64,000 nt of DNA from Novipirellula caenicola (GCF_039545035.1 NZ_BAABRO010000004.1:124001-188000), one strand, 5' to 3'; positions 9,639 to 18,810 are shown, counted from the first letter of the stretch. The notes: a model not told the origin generated them from the sequence alone. Numbers and translations: made by a program.

Positions 9639-10146
9639 GCAGGAAGCTTACAGCAAATCCGAACTGCGAAAACGGCTTGTTGATTTAGTGAAGTTCCCTG
9701 CGGCAAGGGGTGTAGGATGAACTTCTTAGTCCGTCGTACGACTAAATCAACAGCCCGAAAACCAGTTCAGTGAAGCTGTGAACAACGACCATCACAATGC
9801 TATCAAACGCTGCGGTTTAGGCGTCGGGCGAATGGGTTGCCCGCCGCTACCGCAGCGCTTTATGCTTGTGTTTGCGGTCGTTTTCACGTCGAGAAGCGGG
9901 GATCAATCGAGCGGATCCTCCCAGGCACGTTCGATGCCAAGAATCGAGCCGTCAAAATGAAGATTGGAAGAATCGGCTGCACATCCGCTCGCAAATCGAT
10001 CTTGATCGAATCGCGCTGACGCGGGTATAGAAAGAGCAGAGAAGCGGCACCACTGCAGTGCCAACAATGTCTAGCGGTCCCAAGGAGGGTGACGCAGACG
10101 CGGCTTTTCCAATACGGCTCCTAACATCGAGGCAAGGATGCGCTCC
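9639..10146. other. Intergenic region with structured inverted repeat
   Basis: This 508-base region between the transporter and lpxD carries the nested inverted repeat at 9678-9752 and otherwise no supported ORF or RNA gene. The lpxD promoter should lie in its second half. Confidence 0.5.
9678..9752. repeat. Nested inverted repeat with alternative stems
   Basis: Outer arms TGTTGATTTAGT (9678-9689) and its exact complement (9741-9752) form a 12-bp stem. Immediately inside, GAAGTTC (9690-9696) pairs with GAACTTC (9719-9725). A competing stem, TTAGTC (9726-9731) with GACTAA (9740-9745), uses part of the outer right arm. It begins 40 bases after the SulP-CA stop codon, so it may act as a 3' structure, or it may be a dispersed repeat. 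Confidence 0.7.
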
Positions 10147-11247
10147 ATGAAAAAACGACTAAGCAGCTTGGCCATCCTGGCCGAAGGAAAGCTCATCAAC
10201 GGTGATGGCGATACCGTATGTCATGGTGCGTTCCCATTAGGCGAAGAGCGAAGTGGTCACGTCACGATGATCGACGATCCACGGCGTGCAGCCGATTTGG
10301 AACATTCCGAGGCGACCGCTGTCGTCTGCTCCGAACCGCTGGCCAACGTTTCGATCGCACAGATCGTAGTCGACGATCCACGCGAAGCATTTACCAAAAT
10401 TGTGGCCTGTTTCCGGCCCCCCGTCTCGCTCGAACTGCCTGGTTGGGGGATTGATCCTTCGGCATCGCTGGCCGATTCGGCGCGTGTCCATCCTTCGGCG
10501 ATCATTGGCGCAGGAGTAACGATCGGCCAACGATCCCGGATCATGCCCGGTGTCGTCGTGATGCCGAACACGCAGATTGGTGACGACTGTGTCATCCACA
10601 GTAACGTCACTCTTTATGAGAACACCCAAATTCGCGACCGCGTGATTATTCATGCCGGCAGCATCATTGGTGCCAATGGATTTGGCTATCGACAAGTCGC
10701 GGGACGTCATGTGCCCACGGCGCAGTTGGGCTATGTCCAAATCGAATCCGATGTCGAAATCGGCGCTTCGGTGACGATCGACCGCGGCACCTATGGCACC
10801 ACACAAATCGGCGAAGGCACCAAGATCGACAACCAAGTCATGATCGCCCACAACTGTAAAATTGGTCGCCACAATTTGATTTGCAGCCAAGTCGGCATCG
10901 CCGGCAGCTGCACCACGGGTGATTACGTCATCCTGGCGGGCCAAGTCGGTTTGAAGGATCACATCACCTTGGGCGACCAAACGATTGTCGGTGCTCAGGC
11001 AGGCGTGATGGAGGATTGCGAAGGCAACCAAGTCTATCTTGGTTCCCCCGCAACGCCTCAACGAGAACAGATGCAGATCATGGCCGTCGAGCGGAAGCTG
11101 CCCGAGATGCGACGCGAAATCAAGAATTTGCGACGCGACATCGATCGCATGATCAAACAGAGCGAGGAAGCGGGAAAGGCTTCGATGTCCACCGCGAAGT
11201 CGCCCGAGTCGATTTCGATCCGTTGCCACAAAAAACGTGCCGCGTAG
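10147..11247 (+). CDS. lpxD: UDP-3-O-acylglucosamine N-acyltransferase (LpxD)
   Basis: LpxD transfers a 3-hydroxyacyl chain from acyl carrier protein to the 2-amino group of UDP-3-O-acylglucosamine, the third step of lipid A synthesis, in the cytoplasm. The 366-residue product has the short N-terminal uridine-binding domain (about 1-105) and then a long left-handed beta-helix of hexapeptide repeats (about 110-310). It contains the segment GANGFGY and the family's catalytic histidine in the motif MIAHNCKIG (His235). The C-terminus is helical. I prefer ATG 10147, with AGGA eight bases upstream and good alignment to the E. coli N-terminus; ATG 10138 is an alternative. The lpxI gene follows two bases after the stop. 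Confidence 0.95.
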   Translation: MKKRLSSLAILAEGKLINGDGDTVCHGAFPLGEERSGHVTMIDDPRRAADLEHSEATAVVCSEPLANVSIAQIVVDDPREAFTKIVACFRPPVSLELPGWGIDPSASLADSARVHPSAIIGAGVTIGQRSRIMPGVVVMPNTQIGDDCVIHSNVTLYENTQIRDRVIIHAGSIIGANGFGYRQVAGRHVPTAQLGYVQIESDVEIGASVTIDRGTYGTTQIGEGTKIDNQVMIAHNCKIGRHNLICSQVGIAGSCTTGDYVILAGQVGLKDHITLGDQTIVGAQAGVMEDCEGNQVYLGSPATPQREQMQIMAVERKLPEMRREIKNLRRDIDRMIKQSEEAGKASMSTAKSPESISIRCHKKRAA

Positions 11248-11249
11248 TG

Positions 11250-12167
11250 ATGACCAACCCTGCTTTGAATTCGCCAGTGGGAATAATCGCAGGATGGGGA
11301 AGCTTTCCCATCGAAGTCGCCCAAGCCATTGTCCGCGAAGGCCGTGATGTGTGCTGCATCGCCATCAAGGGGCACGCCAGCAGCGAATTAGAGTCCATTT
11401 GCAGCGACGTTCATTGGCTGGGCGTCGGCAAAGTCGGTGGACACATCCGTTACTTTCGCCGTCATGGGGTGAAACAAGTCACGATGGCGGGCAAGCTATT
11501 CAAGTCCGACATCCTGTTCCAAGGATCGGTATGGCTAAAACACCTGCCCGACCTGCACGCGATTCGCACGTTTGGCCCGTTGTTGTTTGGCCGCAAACGC
11601 GATGCGCGTGACGATCGCCTGCTATTGGCCGTTACAAACACCTACACGCGTAGTGGGATGGAAATCTGTGCCGCTACCGATTTTGCACCGGAGCTACTTG
11701 TGAAACATGGAACCCTCGTCGGCAAACCGCTGACTAGCCGTGCACAACGCGACATTCAAATGGGCTGGCTCGTCGCACGGCAAATGGGCGGCATGGATAT
11801 CGGACAATCGATCACCATCAAAGATGGAACCGTGATTGCGGTAGAAGCCATCGAAGGCACCGATGCCTGCATCGAGCGGACCGGTGAACTGTGCCGCCGT
11901 GGCGGTTGGACGTTGGTCAAAGTCAGCAAACCAAACCAAGACATGCGGTTTGACGTCCCCACGATCGGTCCCCAAACCGTCCAACGGGTCGCCCAGGCGG
12001 GCGGAAGCGTGATTGCCATCGAAGCGGGTAAAACCATCGTCGTGGACCAGACGCAAACCGTGGCCGACGCCCGCCGGCTCGGAATCACCATCGTGGCCAT
12101 GAAGCAAAGCGACGTTGCCACGATCGAAAATGAAACCGCCGCGGCCAACGAATCTCACGTCGCTTGA
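11250..12167 (+). CDS. lpxI: UDP-2,3-diacylglucosamine pyrophosphatase LpxI (DUF1009)
   Basis: LpxI hydrolyses UDP-2,3-diacylglucosamine to lipid X and UMP, the step after LpxD and the deacetylase LpxC; it replaces LpxH in many bacteria. The 305-residue protein shows the expected two-domain layout. The N-terminal domain begins GIIAGWGSFPIEVA and contains VGGHIRYFRRHGVKQVTMAG. The C-terminal domain has the conserved AIEGTDACIERTG and RFDVPTIGPQTV motifs. The start codon ATG 11250 lies two bases past the lpxD stop (a GTG at 11247 overlaps it), so the two are almost certainly co-transcribed. Confidence 0.93.
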   Translation: MTNPALNSPVGIIAGWGSFPIEVAQAIVREGRDVCCIAIKGHASSELESICSDVHWLGVGKVGGHIRYFRRHGVKQVTMAGKLFKSDILFQGSVWLKHLPDLHAIRTFGPLLFGRKRDARDDRLLLAVTNTYTRSGMEICAATDFAPELLVKHGTLVGKPLTSRAQRDIQMGWLVARQMGGMDIGQSITIKDGTVIAVEAIEGTDACIERTGELCRRGGWTLVKVSKPNQDMRFDVPTIGPQTVQRVAQAGGSVIAIEAGKTIVVDQTQTVADARRLGITIVAMKQSDVATIENETAAANESHVA

Positions 12168-12402
12168 TCCGACGCTGCCGTGCGTCAAACGGACGACCAT
12201 CGATTCGAGTTGCGGCACGCGGACATGCCCAGTCGCAGGGCGCCAAGCATTCAGCTTTGACCGAGCGGGCTCCGCGTCGCTCCGCTATAAAGATACACGG
12301 ACTCGTCTCAAAAATAGGCGGCCTTGCGTCTTCGGCAAAATGCCTCGCGGTTGCTTCCCTCTCCCGCTTTGATGAATCTACATAGAGAACAGAGTACGTC
12401 CC

Positions 12403-13437
12403 GTGCAACCGCTTCCCTTGTCATCGATCGCGGTCACCCATCCGCCCGCCAAGCTGAACCTTTTTCTCGAGCTGATCGGCAAACGCAACGACGGTTACCA
12501 CGACATCGACACCGTCATGGTTGCGATCGATTGGCGTGACCAGCTCCGTGTCCAGCAAACTGAAACTGCCGGCGTTCAATTGAGTGTCCAGTGGATGCCG
12601 TCGCTACAGATCATTGCCGACGAACTTGGCGTCGACCCGGAATCCGAGCGAGGACAATCGCTGCTGGGGATTCCCGATGATTCGCGGAACCTTGTCCATC
12701 AAGCGTTGACCCGGTTCGCAGCTCGATTCGGATTGACGACAGGGTTCTCGTGCCACCTAGCAAAAAGCATTCCTGCGGGCGCGGGAATGGGCGGCGCTAG
12801 CAGCGACGCCGCCTCGGCACTGCTGTGTGCCGCCACCCTCAGCGGCGTCCCTCATGATCACCCTGACCTTGCCGTACTGGCGGCGGAACTGGGCAGCGAT
12901 ATCCCGTTTTTCCTGGGCAATTCGCTCACGCCATGGACTGCGGCACGGGCTCAAGGCCGCGGCGAACGCCTGACCCCGGTTACGTTGTCCACCCAACTTA
13001 ACACCGTGGTTCTGTTCCCACCGCAGAGTTTATCAACTGCAAAAATTTACTCAGAATCGTCAATTTCTGACGTTCCCCAGCTCGCGGACACGTTCGTCGA
13101 AGCGTTAGAGACGGGAGATTTGACGTCAATCACTTCGCATATGTGTAATCGACTTCAGGAGCCCGCATCAAAAATAGCCCCGCAAATTGACGAAATGCTA
13201 AAATCAATGTGGCATCACGGGCTGCGGGGGTGTCAATTAACAGGCAGCGGATCGGCTTGCTTCGGCCTTGCCGAGTCGCCAATCCGAGCATCACGATTGG
13301 CATCACAATTGCGAAGCCAATATAGTGCAATAAAACAGCGGGGCGACGGGTCACATGCCGATCGGCAAACTTTACCGACCGCGAGAGTTGTCGCTGCGAA
13401 TTCGGTGCTTGTCCCCGCCGGCATCCAAGTTGAGTAA
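12403..13437 (+). CDS. ispE: 4-diphosphocytidyl-2-C-methyl-D-erythritol kinase (IspE)
   Basis: IspE phosphorylates CDP-methylerythritol with ATP in the non-mevalonate isoprenoid pathway. The 344-residue protein is a GHMP kinase with the N-terminal motif PPAKLNLFLELIGKRNDGYH, containing the catalytic lysine, and the glycine-rich ATP loop PAGAGMGGASSDAASALL (about residues 124-141). The third GHMP motif is GCQLTGSGSACFGL near the C-terminus. The start is a GTG (12403); no in-frame ATG fits. The 235-base gap from lpxI holds nothing recognisable. A SpoVG gene follows, an arrangement reminiscent of the ispE-spoVG neighbourhood of Bacillus. Confidence 0.95.
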   Translation: MQPLPLSSIAVTHPPAKLNLFLELIGKRNDGYHDIDTVMVAIDWRDQLRVQQTETAGVQLSVQWMPSLQIIADELGVDPESERGQSLLGIPDDSRNLVHQALTRFAARFGLTTGFSCHLAKSIPAGAGMGGASSDAASALLCAATLSGVPHDHPDLAVLAAELGSDIPFFLGNSLTPWTAARAQGRGERLTPVTLSTQLNTVVLFPPQSLSTAKIYSESSISDVPQLADTFVEALETGDLTSITSHMCNRLQEPASKIAPQIDEMLKSMWHHGLRGCQLTGSGSACFGLAESPIRASRLASQLRSQYSAIKQRGDGSHADRQTLPTARVVAANSVLVPAGIQVE

Positions 13438-13547
13438 ATTCAAAGTCCAGAGTTGCTGATCATGTTTAGACGCGATCATGTTTCGACGCACTGTAGGCTC
13501 CGGACAATCCGCATTCCAATGCCATCGCGGTTAGGGAGGGTCACGCA

Positions 13548-14162
13548 GTGCAGATCTCAGAGATACGCATCAAGCTAATGGAAGGGTCCGAGGATCGTTT
13601 ACGAGCATTTTGCTCGATCACGATCGATGGCTGTTTCGTCGTTCGCGACCTGAAAATCATTGACGGTGCCAACGGTCCATTTGTGGCAATGCCAAGCCGA
13701 AAATTGACAGGCCATTGTCAACGGTGCAGTTACAAAAACCATCTTCGTGCAACCTACTGCAACCATTGCGGCGTAAAGCTGCAAGTCGATGCCGACACCG
13801 ATTCACCTCAAAAGCTGTATGCCGACGTGGCGCATCCGATCAACAGCGATTGTCGCGAGTTGATTCAAAACGCGGTGATCGAAGAATTCGAAGCCGAGCT
13901 CAGCCGATCACGGGAACCGGGCTACCGCTCACGTTACGATGACGACTTTGATTATGACGACGCGGGACCGTCGGCCTCGCCCGCTCGCGAGAAAAGCGAC
14001 AATCGGTCCTCCGCCGCCCCGGCGTCCTCGGCTGCGGATGCATTGATCGACGAACCCGATTCCGAAAGCGGCAGCCCGAAACGGCCGCACTTCATGGATA
14101 CCCCCAACCGAGAAAAAGCGAGCCCTCAAGAGGACGATGATTTCGGGGCTGGGATATTCTAA
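13548..14162 (+). CDS. spoVG: SpoVG-family nucleic-acid-binding regulator with inserted zinc ribbon
   Basis: Residues 1-53 match the SpoVG core (motifs [29 protein letters not shown] and FVAMPSRKL). The core resumes at [22 protein letters not shown] (about 92-113). In a usual SpoVG these two blocks are nearly contiguous. Here a CxxC-x10-CxxC zinc ribbon (Cys57, 60, 71, 74) is inserted between them. A disordered acidic/serine-rich tail (about 120-204) follows. SpoVG proteins bind RNA or DNA and act as post-transcriptional regulators in Firmicutes; that role here is inference. The GTG start at 13548 has GGGAGGG seven bases upstream. The gene lies 110 bases after ispE. Confidence 0.9.
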   Translation: MQISEIRIKLMEGSEDRLRAFCSITIDGCFVVRDLKIIDGANGPFVAMPSRKLTGHCQRCSYKNHLRATYCNHCGVKLQVDADTDSPQKLYADVAHPINSDCRELIQNAVIEEFEAELSRSREPGYRSRYDDDFDYDDAGPSASPAREKSDNRSSAAPASSAADALIDEPDSESGSPKRPHFMDTPNREKASPQEDDDFGAGIF

Positions 14163-14360
14163 GCAAGTGGGGATCTTTTAGCATCACCTCACCTCATCGT
14201 GACGGATGGCCGTTCGTCGCGGTTGATTGACGATCAGGGTTCGCACAGACTAAAGTAATCGTGTTGCCAGCAGCGTCACGGATTCGTTCGTTGACCTGCT
14301 GTTTTTTTGCTCGTCGGTTACTTGCCCCTCTGTTATTCGAATCGCCCCCTATCTGCTGGC

Positions 14361-14657
14361 ATGCTTCCATCGTCACGTCGTCGCCGTCTTCCCCAAATCA
14401 GCCTTGCGGTGATGATGCTCATGATGGTGATATTTGCCGTCATCTTCGCAGGCGGGCTGTACGCGATTCGGGTGCCGGCGGTACAAGCCGATCTCGAGGT
14501 TCTACTCGGCAACCGCTTTGTTCCCGGTGGCGATGACGGGGCGGGACACCTGCCGCACATTGTGTTCATCATGTTCACATTGACGTCACCCCTTTTGCTT
14601 GCCGGAGCGTTGTCGATGGGATTGTCTGCTTGGCGATGGTTTGAACGTCAGACATGA
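14361..14657 (+). CDS. Small two-helix membrane protein
   Basis: The 98-residue protein has a basic N-terminus (SSRRRRLPQ), a transmembrane helix at about 15-36, a short loop and a second helix at about 64-86. The stop codon overlaps the ATG of the next gene (ATGA, 14654-14657), which implies co-translation with the methyltransferase. I chose ATG 14361 because it places the basic residues just before helix one; ATG 14307 would add 18 residues. No family was recognised. Confidence 0.7.
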   Translation: MLPSSRRRRLPQISLAVMMLMMVIFAVIFAGGLYAIRVPAVQADLEVLLGNRFVPGGDDGAGHLPHIVFIMFTLTSPLLLAGALSMGLSAWRWFERQT

Positions 14658-16030
14658 GTGCAGACTCGACTCCGCAAAACGAGTCCTTCGATGACGGCTC
14701 GTTTCACGACTTGGTTGGCGAAGCACTTGGTCCGATCCACCTTTCCGCAGACGAACTCGACGCGTTTGTAACGTCGTTGTCGCGCCGCCACCGGAATGTT
14801 GTCCGACTACGCCGCGAGGTCGCCGCAGAATCGCTGCCCTTTCCGGTCGTCCCTGTACCGTGGTACCCGCTGGGCTATCGCTGTGAGTCCGACCAAACAC
14901 GTCCATCAAAAGAACTTGCGTTTGCCGCCGGCGACTATTACGTGCAAGACGCAGGCTCGCTGTTGGCGCTTGCGGCGCTGCAAGCCGATCAGCCCGATGT
15001 GCTCAAGCACCAAGTCGTATGCGACCTCTGTGCCGCCCCCGGTGGAAAGGCGACGGCGATTCTAGAAGCACTTCAGAACACCGGCTTTCTGTTGGCTAAC
15101 GAACCCATTCGCTCGCGTGTTCCCGCGTTACTACATAATTTGGCTCGCACCGGTTCGGACCGCTTCGCGATCTCGCAGATGGATCCTGATGATCTGGCAA
15201 AGAAGTTGACAGGCTGTTTCGATGTCGTCGTGGTCGACGCTCCGTGCAGCGGCCAAGCGTTATTGTCACGCAAACGTCAATCGATCTCGGCGCTCTCGCC
15301 TCACCAAATCGAGCACAGCGCATCTCGGCAGCAACGCATCTTGTCCGCGGCAACCCGATTGCTGCGTCCCGGCGGAAAATTGGTCTACAGCACCTGCACG
15401 TTTGCCGCTGCGGAAAACGAAGCTCAAATCGATGGCTTGCTCGCTTCGCATGATTTCACCCCCGAAACCATCCCCTCGTTGCAACCATATGCATCCACTG
15501 TCACCAATGGCTGCTATCGACTGTGGCCACATCGAGATGAGTGTGCCGGCAGCTTTGCCGCGTCGCTGATCCATGGCGAAACATCATGGTCGGCCAAAAC
15601 GTTTCGCAGCAACAAACCCTACAAGAGTCCGGTCTCTCTGAATCAATGGTTCAACGAACCTGCAGCCCCGGATCGCTATTTCGGCAGCGACTCATCGCTT
15701 TATGCGATTCCAAGCGATGCCCCAGTGTGGGTCGAACGTGTTGCCACGCAGGGCCCAGAGGTTGCCCACCGCACCGGCAAAGTTTGGAAACCCGCGCACG
15801 CCGCCGCGCTGCGACGCGGTACATCGCTTAGCAGTCGGCAAACGATGGATGTCGACGACGAAATGGCAGCGCAGTACCTCAGCGGAGCCCCGATCCCATG
15901 CTCGGATCGTGGCTGGACCGTGGTCCAGTACCAAGGGCGTCCCTTGGGCTGGGTCAAAGGGGATCGCGGCATGGGAAAAAACCATCTTCCCACGGCATCG
16001 CGATTCACCCAATTGGCAACGCCTCGCTAA
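14654..16030 (+). CDS. RNA cytosine-C5 methyltransferase, RsmB/RsmF (NOL1/NOP2/Sun) family
   Basis: SAM-dependent m5C methyltransferase, probably acting on rRNA (RsmF-like, by architecture) but possibly tRNA. The 458-residue product has a short N-terminal domain and then the Rossmann core. This core carries the SAM loop DLCAAPGGKATAI (about residues 124-136), motif IV DAPCSG with the proline-cysteine pair, and motif VI YSTCTF with the catalytic cysteine. A C-terminal RNA-binding-like region of about 170 residues has WVKGDRGMGKNHLP near its end, resembling the RsmF tail. The start overlaps the preceding small membrane gene by four bases. The 3' end overlaps the convergent SGNH hydrolase gene by four bases. 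Confidence 0.92.
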   Translation: MSADSTPQNESFDDGSFHDLVGEALGPIHLSADELDAFVTSLSRRHRNVVRLRREVAAESLPFPVVPVPWYPLGYRCESDQTRPSKELAFAAGDYYVQDAGSLLALAALQADQPDVLKHQVVCDLCAAPGGKATAILEALQNTGFLLANEPIRSRVPALLHNLARTGSDRFAISQMDPDDLAKKLTGCFDVVVVDAPCSGQALLSRKRQSISALSPHQIEHSASRQQRILSAATRLLRPGGKLVYSTCTFAAAENEAQIDGLLASHDFTPETIPSLQPYASTVTNGCYRLWPHRDECAGSFAASLIHGETSWSAKTFRSNKPYKSPVSLNQWFNEPAAPDRYFGSDSSLYAIPSDAPVWVERVATQGPEVAHRTGKVWKPAHAAALRRGTSLSSRQTMDVDDEMAAQYLSGAPIPCSDRGWTVVQYQGRPLGWVKGDRGMGKNHLPTASRFTQLATPR

Positions 16031-17175
16031 TTCAGCGACGGAATGGCTTGACGCAAGATCGGCTCGAACACGTCGGCTTGTCGCATAAAACCAAGATCGC
16101 TGGCGTGCGAACCATCGGTCGCGCCTTCGCCATCGTCTCCGTATAGATGATCGCCGTCGATGTAATGCAAACCGGTGACGCCGTCTTCGACCAGTTTTTG
16201 GTAGGCCGCTTTGAGTGCCGCATGATTTTCAGTGTGATGCTGCTGACGAGCCGGCAAGATCCAATCGTTGGTGTTGCGACGATCTTCGACCAGCACAATT
16301 GGCGTTTGAGGCCGCGATTGACGAATCTGTTTGACCAGCGGAACGCACTTCTGTTCCACGGCTTCGGGGCCCATGTTGGGCAAACAATCAATGACAAACG
16401 CAGCGGCATCGATTTGCACAAGGTAATCGCCGACCGCTTTATCCATTCGCCCGTTGCCCGAAAACCCCAGATTGACCACGGGCATGTCAAAGCGTCGGCC
16501 TAGAATCGCGGTGTGCACCATGCCTGGGCGACTGGCACACGCACCGTGTGTGATGCTGGTTCCGTAGAACACGATCGGGTTCTGTCGCGGCTTTAGTCCT
16601 GCAAAATGACTGCCCTGCTCGACTCCGATCTTCATAAAATCGACGCCGTTGTAGAGCGGCAAGTAGGCAGCGTATTCACGTTGTCCTTCGGCCAATCCCC
16701 GTACGACTTCGACTTTGACTTCTTGCGACGACGGTTTGGCCACCTGCACCCAACGCCAATCACCGTTATCGTCACGGGCGTACAAATCGATGCCGCTGAC
16801 GCCGGTCGCAGGCATATGCGGCATCGCCAATCCGTTGTCTTTCAACTGGTAGTGAACGTGGATAGCGGTGGCATCGGTGGTGAATCGCACCATCATCCCG
16901 GCGCTGTCACGACTTAGATTCCAAACGTTCTTCGTCACCGACTCTTGGGCCGATGCAGGCAATCGGTCGAACCAACGTTGCCGCTCTTGATCCGGCAGGA
17001 TGCGGCCTTCGACACCCCACTGCGTCACGTCATACCAATCGATTCCTCCGACCGATTCCTTGCTGACCGCCATTTCGGGATCCAACGTGTCAATCGCCCC
17101 ATTTTGAGCCATTAACAACGAAGCCTGCAGAACCATCACGGCAGCAACAACACGTGGAAACAGAGTGACCATCAA
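16027..17175 (-). CDS. Secreted SGNH/GDSL hydrolase with N-terminal beta domain
   Basis: The 382-residue product starts with a signal peptide (about 1-23, ending LLMAQ). A beta-rich domain of about 160 residues follows, as in the GxxN-SGNH group. The SGNH hydrolase core carries block I (YGTSITHGACASRPG, nucleophile Ser), block II (GFSGNGRMD), block III (DCLPNMGPE, Asn) and block V (DGSHASDLGF, Asp and His). It probably deacylates or deacetylates a polysaccharide or lipid in the periplasm or outside the cell; the substrate is unknown. The last four bases overlap the convergent methyltransferase gene. It is transcribed away from the sigma-54 activator start but on the same strand, 78 bases downstream of it. 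Confidence 0.9.
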   Translation of the reverse strand: MMVTLFPRVVAAVMVLQASLLMAQNGAIDTLDPEMAVSKESVGGIDWYDVTQWGVEGRILPDQERQRWFDRLPASAQESVTKNVWNLSRDSAGMMVRFTTDATAIHVHYQLKDNGLAMPHMPATGVSGIDLYARDDNGDWRWVQVAKPSSQEVKVEVVRGLAEGQREYAAYLPLYNGVDFMKIGVEQGSHFAGLKPRQNPIVFYGTSITHGACASRPGMVHTAILGRRFDMPVVNLGFSGNGRMDKAVGDYLVQIDAAAFVIDCLPNMGPEAVEQKCVPLVKQIRQSRPQTPIVLVEDRRNTNDWILPARQQHHTENHAALKAAYQKLVEDGVTGLHYIDGDHLYGDDGEGATDGSHASDLGFMRQADVFEPILRQAIPSLN

Positions 17176-17253
17176 TTCATCTCGAATCGTCAGAGGAAGG
17201 AAAGTAGGGAGGGAGGGAAAACGAGACGGTGGCGAGAGGCCTAAAGCGTCGCG

Positions 17254-18615
17254 TTAGTGAAGATTATAGCGACTCATTTTGTAGTGCAGGGTCCGCACGC
17301 TAATCCCGAGTGCTTTGGCAGTTTTGTCGCGATGCAGATCGTAGGCGTTCAACACCGCTGCGATCGTTTCGCGTTCGCAGGCTTCGACCGCTTCGGCCAA
17401 CGGCACGATCGATTTGTTGGCGGGGCTTGGGGCACGAGTCAATTCCGCGGGCAGTTCGTCGTGATGAATCACGTCGCCGCTGTGAGTCACGACCAACCGT
17501 TCGATCATGTTCCGCAATTGCCGAACGTTGCCAGGCCAATTGGAAGAGACGAGTGTTTGCATCGCGGCGGGCGACAGCTGCTTCGGGTCTCGTGAATGTC
17601 GCTTGCAAAATTGTTCCAAAAAGTGCTCGACCAGCAACGGAATGTCTTCGCGACGCGCTCGCAGCGGAGGGACTTCGATAGGAATCACGTTGAGCCGATA
17701 AAACAGGTCCTCGCGAAAAACCCCTTCTTCGATCAACTCATGCACCGACCGATTGGTGGCCGAGACGATCCGAACATCGGTTTCGATTCGTTCTTCGCCT
17801 CCGACTCGGGTGAACACACGCGACTCGAGTACCCGCAGCAGATCGACTTGGCTTTTGGCCGACATCTCGGTCACTTCGTCCAGAAACAAAGTGCCGCCGG
17901 CGGCTTGTTCGAAACATCCTGGTTTTTGTCGCGAGGCGCCACTGAACGAGCCTTTTTCATGACCAAACAGCTCGCTTTCAAGCAAATTCTCAGGCATCGC
18001 ACCTAGGTTCACGGCGATAAACGGACCTCGGCTTCGGTCGCTAAGGTCATGCAGTGCACGAGCAATCAATTCTTTTCCCGTGCCACTTTCTCCCTGAACC
18101 AAAACAGTCGCTTCGGTGGCAGCCACCTGACGAATCTGCTGAAACACCGCCTGCATCGCGGCACCGTTGCCGATGATCTCGGAAACTTGCCCGGCTCCAG
18201 CCAACTGCGTTCTCAATTGCCGATTCTCGACTCGCAGCTGATAGTACTCTCGCGCCTTGCGGACTTGCTGACGAATCAAATTCAAGTCGATCGGCTTCAA
18301 GACAAAATCGAACGCGCCTGCGCGCATCGCCTCAACGGCTGTCTCGACGGTCCCGTGGGCGGTAATCACGATGACGGCGGTGGACGGACGCAAGTAGCGA
18401 ATTTTCTCTAACAGCTCAATGCCCGTCATGCTGCTACTGAGTCGCACATCGGCAATCACCAATTGGAACGATCCTTTGGTGAATTGGTCCAGCGCGTCGT
18501 CGGCATCGCCCGCGGTTTTGACGACGTCAGCTTCGCCGGCGAGCCCCTTTGCCAATCCCGACCGGATATTGGGCTCGTCATCAACGATCAGTACGGCAAA
18601 CGGCTCGGAACTCAT
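17254..18615 (-). CDS. NtrC-family sigma-54-dependent response regulator
   Basis: The 453-residue activator has three domains. The receiver (1-120) has acidic residues 12-13, phospho-acceptor Asp56, the conserved Thr in ITAHGT and the Lys in LKPID. The AAA+ domain (about 145-375) has Walker A GESGTGKE, Walker B LFLDEV and arginine-finger region FREDLFYRLN. A Fis-type helix-turn-helix lies at the C-terminus (about 410-453). The sigma-54 contact loop reads GSFSGA (residues 222-227) instead of the usual GAFTGA. There is no histidine kinase gene next to it, so the partner is unlinked. Confidence 0.95.
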   Translation of the reverse strand: MSSEPFAVLIVDDEPNIRSGLAKGLAGEADVVKTAGDADDALDQFTKGSFQLVIADVRLSSSMTGIELLEKIRYLRPSTAVIVITAHGTVETAVEAMRAGAFDFVLKPIDLNLIRQQVRKAREYYQLRVENRQLRTQLAGAGQVSEIIGNGAAMQAVFQQIRQVAATEATVLVQGESGTGKELIARALHDLSDRSRGPFIAVNLGAMPENLLESELFGHEKGSFSGASRQKPGCFEQAAGGTLFLDEVTEMSAKSQVDLLRVLESRVFTRVGGEERIETDVRIVSATNRSVHELIEEGVFREDLFYRLNVIPIEVPPLRARREDIPLLVEHFLEQFCKRHSRDPKQLSPAAMQTLVSSNWPGNVRQLRNMIERLVVTHSGDVIHHDELPAELTRAPSPANKSIVPLAEAVEACERETIAAVLNAYDLHRDKTAKALGISVRTLHYKMSRYNLH

Positions 18616-18810
18616 TCAAAAAACTTTCTTAATCAATTGCAAATTCACGATGATCCCGAGCTGCCCAATGCCATTTGCCCAATGCCATTTGCTCCACGCC
18701 AACAGGCTCGAGACCGGCTCGGCGGTTGAGCGTCAACCGCAGTCGCTGCCAACCGCGTTTGCGGCCTTCGTGACCCTGCGCTATCGTTGTTCTTACCCGA
18801 AAAATCCTAT

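Noticed and set aside
10237-11229. 330-residue reverse-strand open frame opposite lpxD
   Set aside because: The forward frame is a textbook LpxD with hexapeptide repeats; the reverse product has no recognisable motif and its composition mirrors the repeats.
11694-12218. 174-residue reverse frame opposite lpxI
   Set aside because: Antisense to a well-supported LpxI.
12085-12408. 107-residue reverse ORF between lpxI and ispE
   Set aside because: Arg/Ala-rich composition typical of chance ORFs in this GC range; it overlaps the lpxI 3' end.
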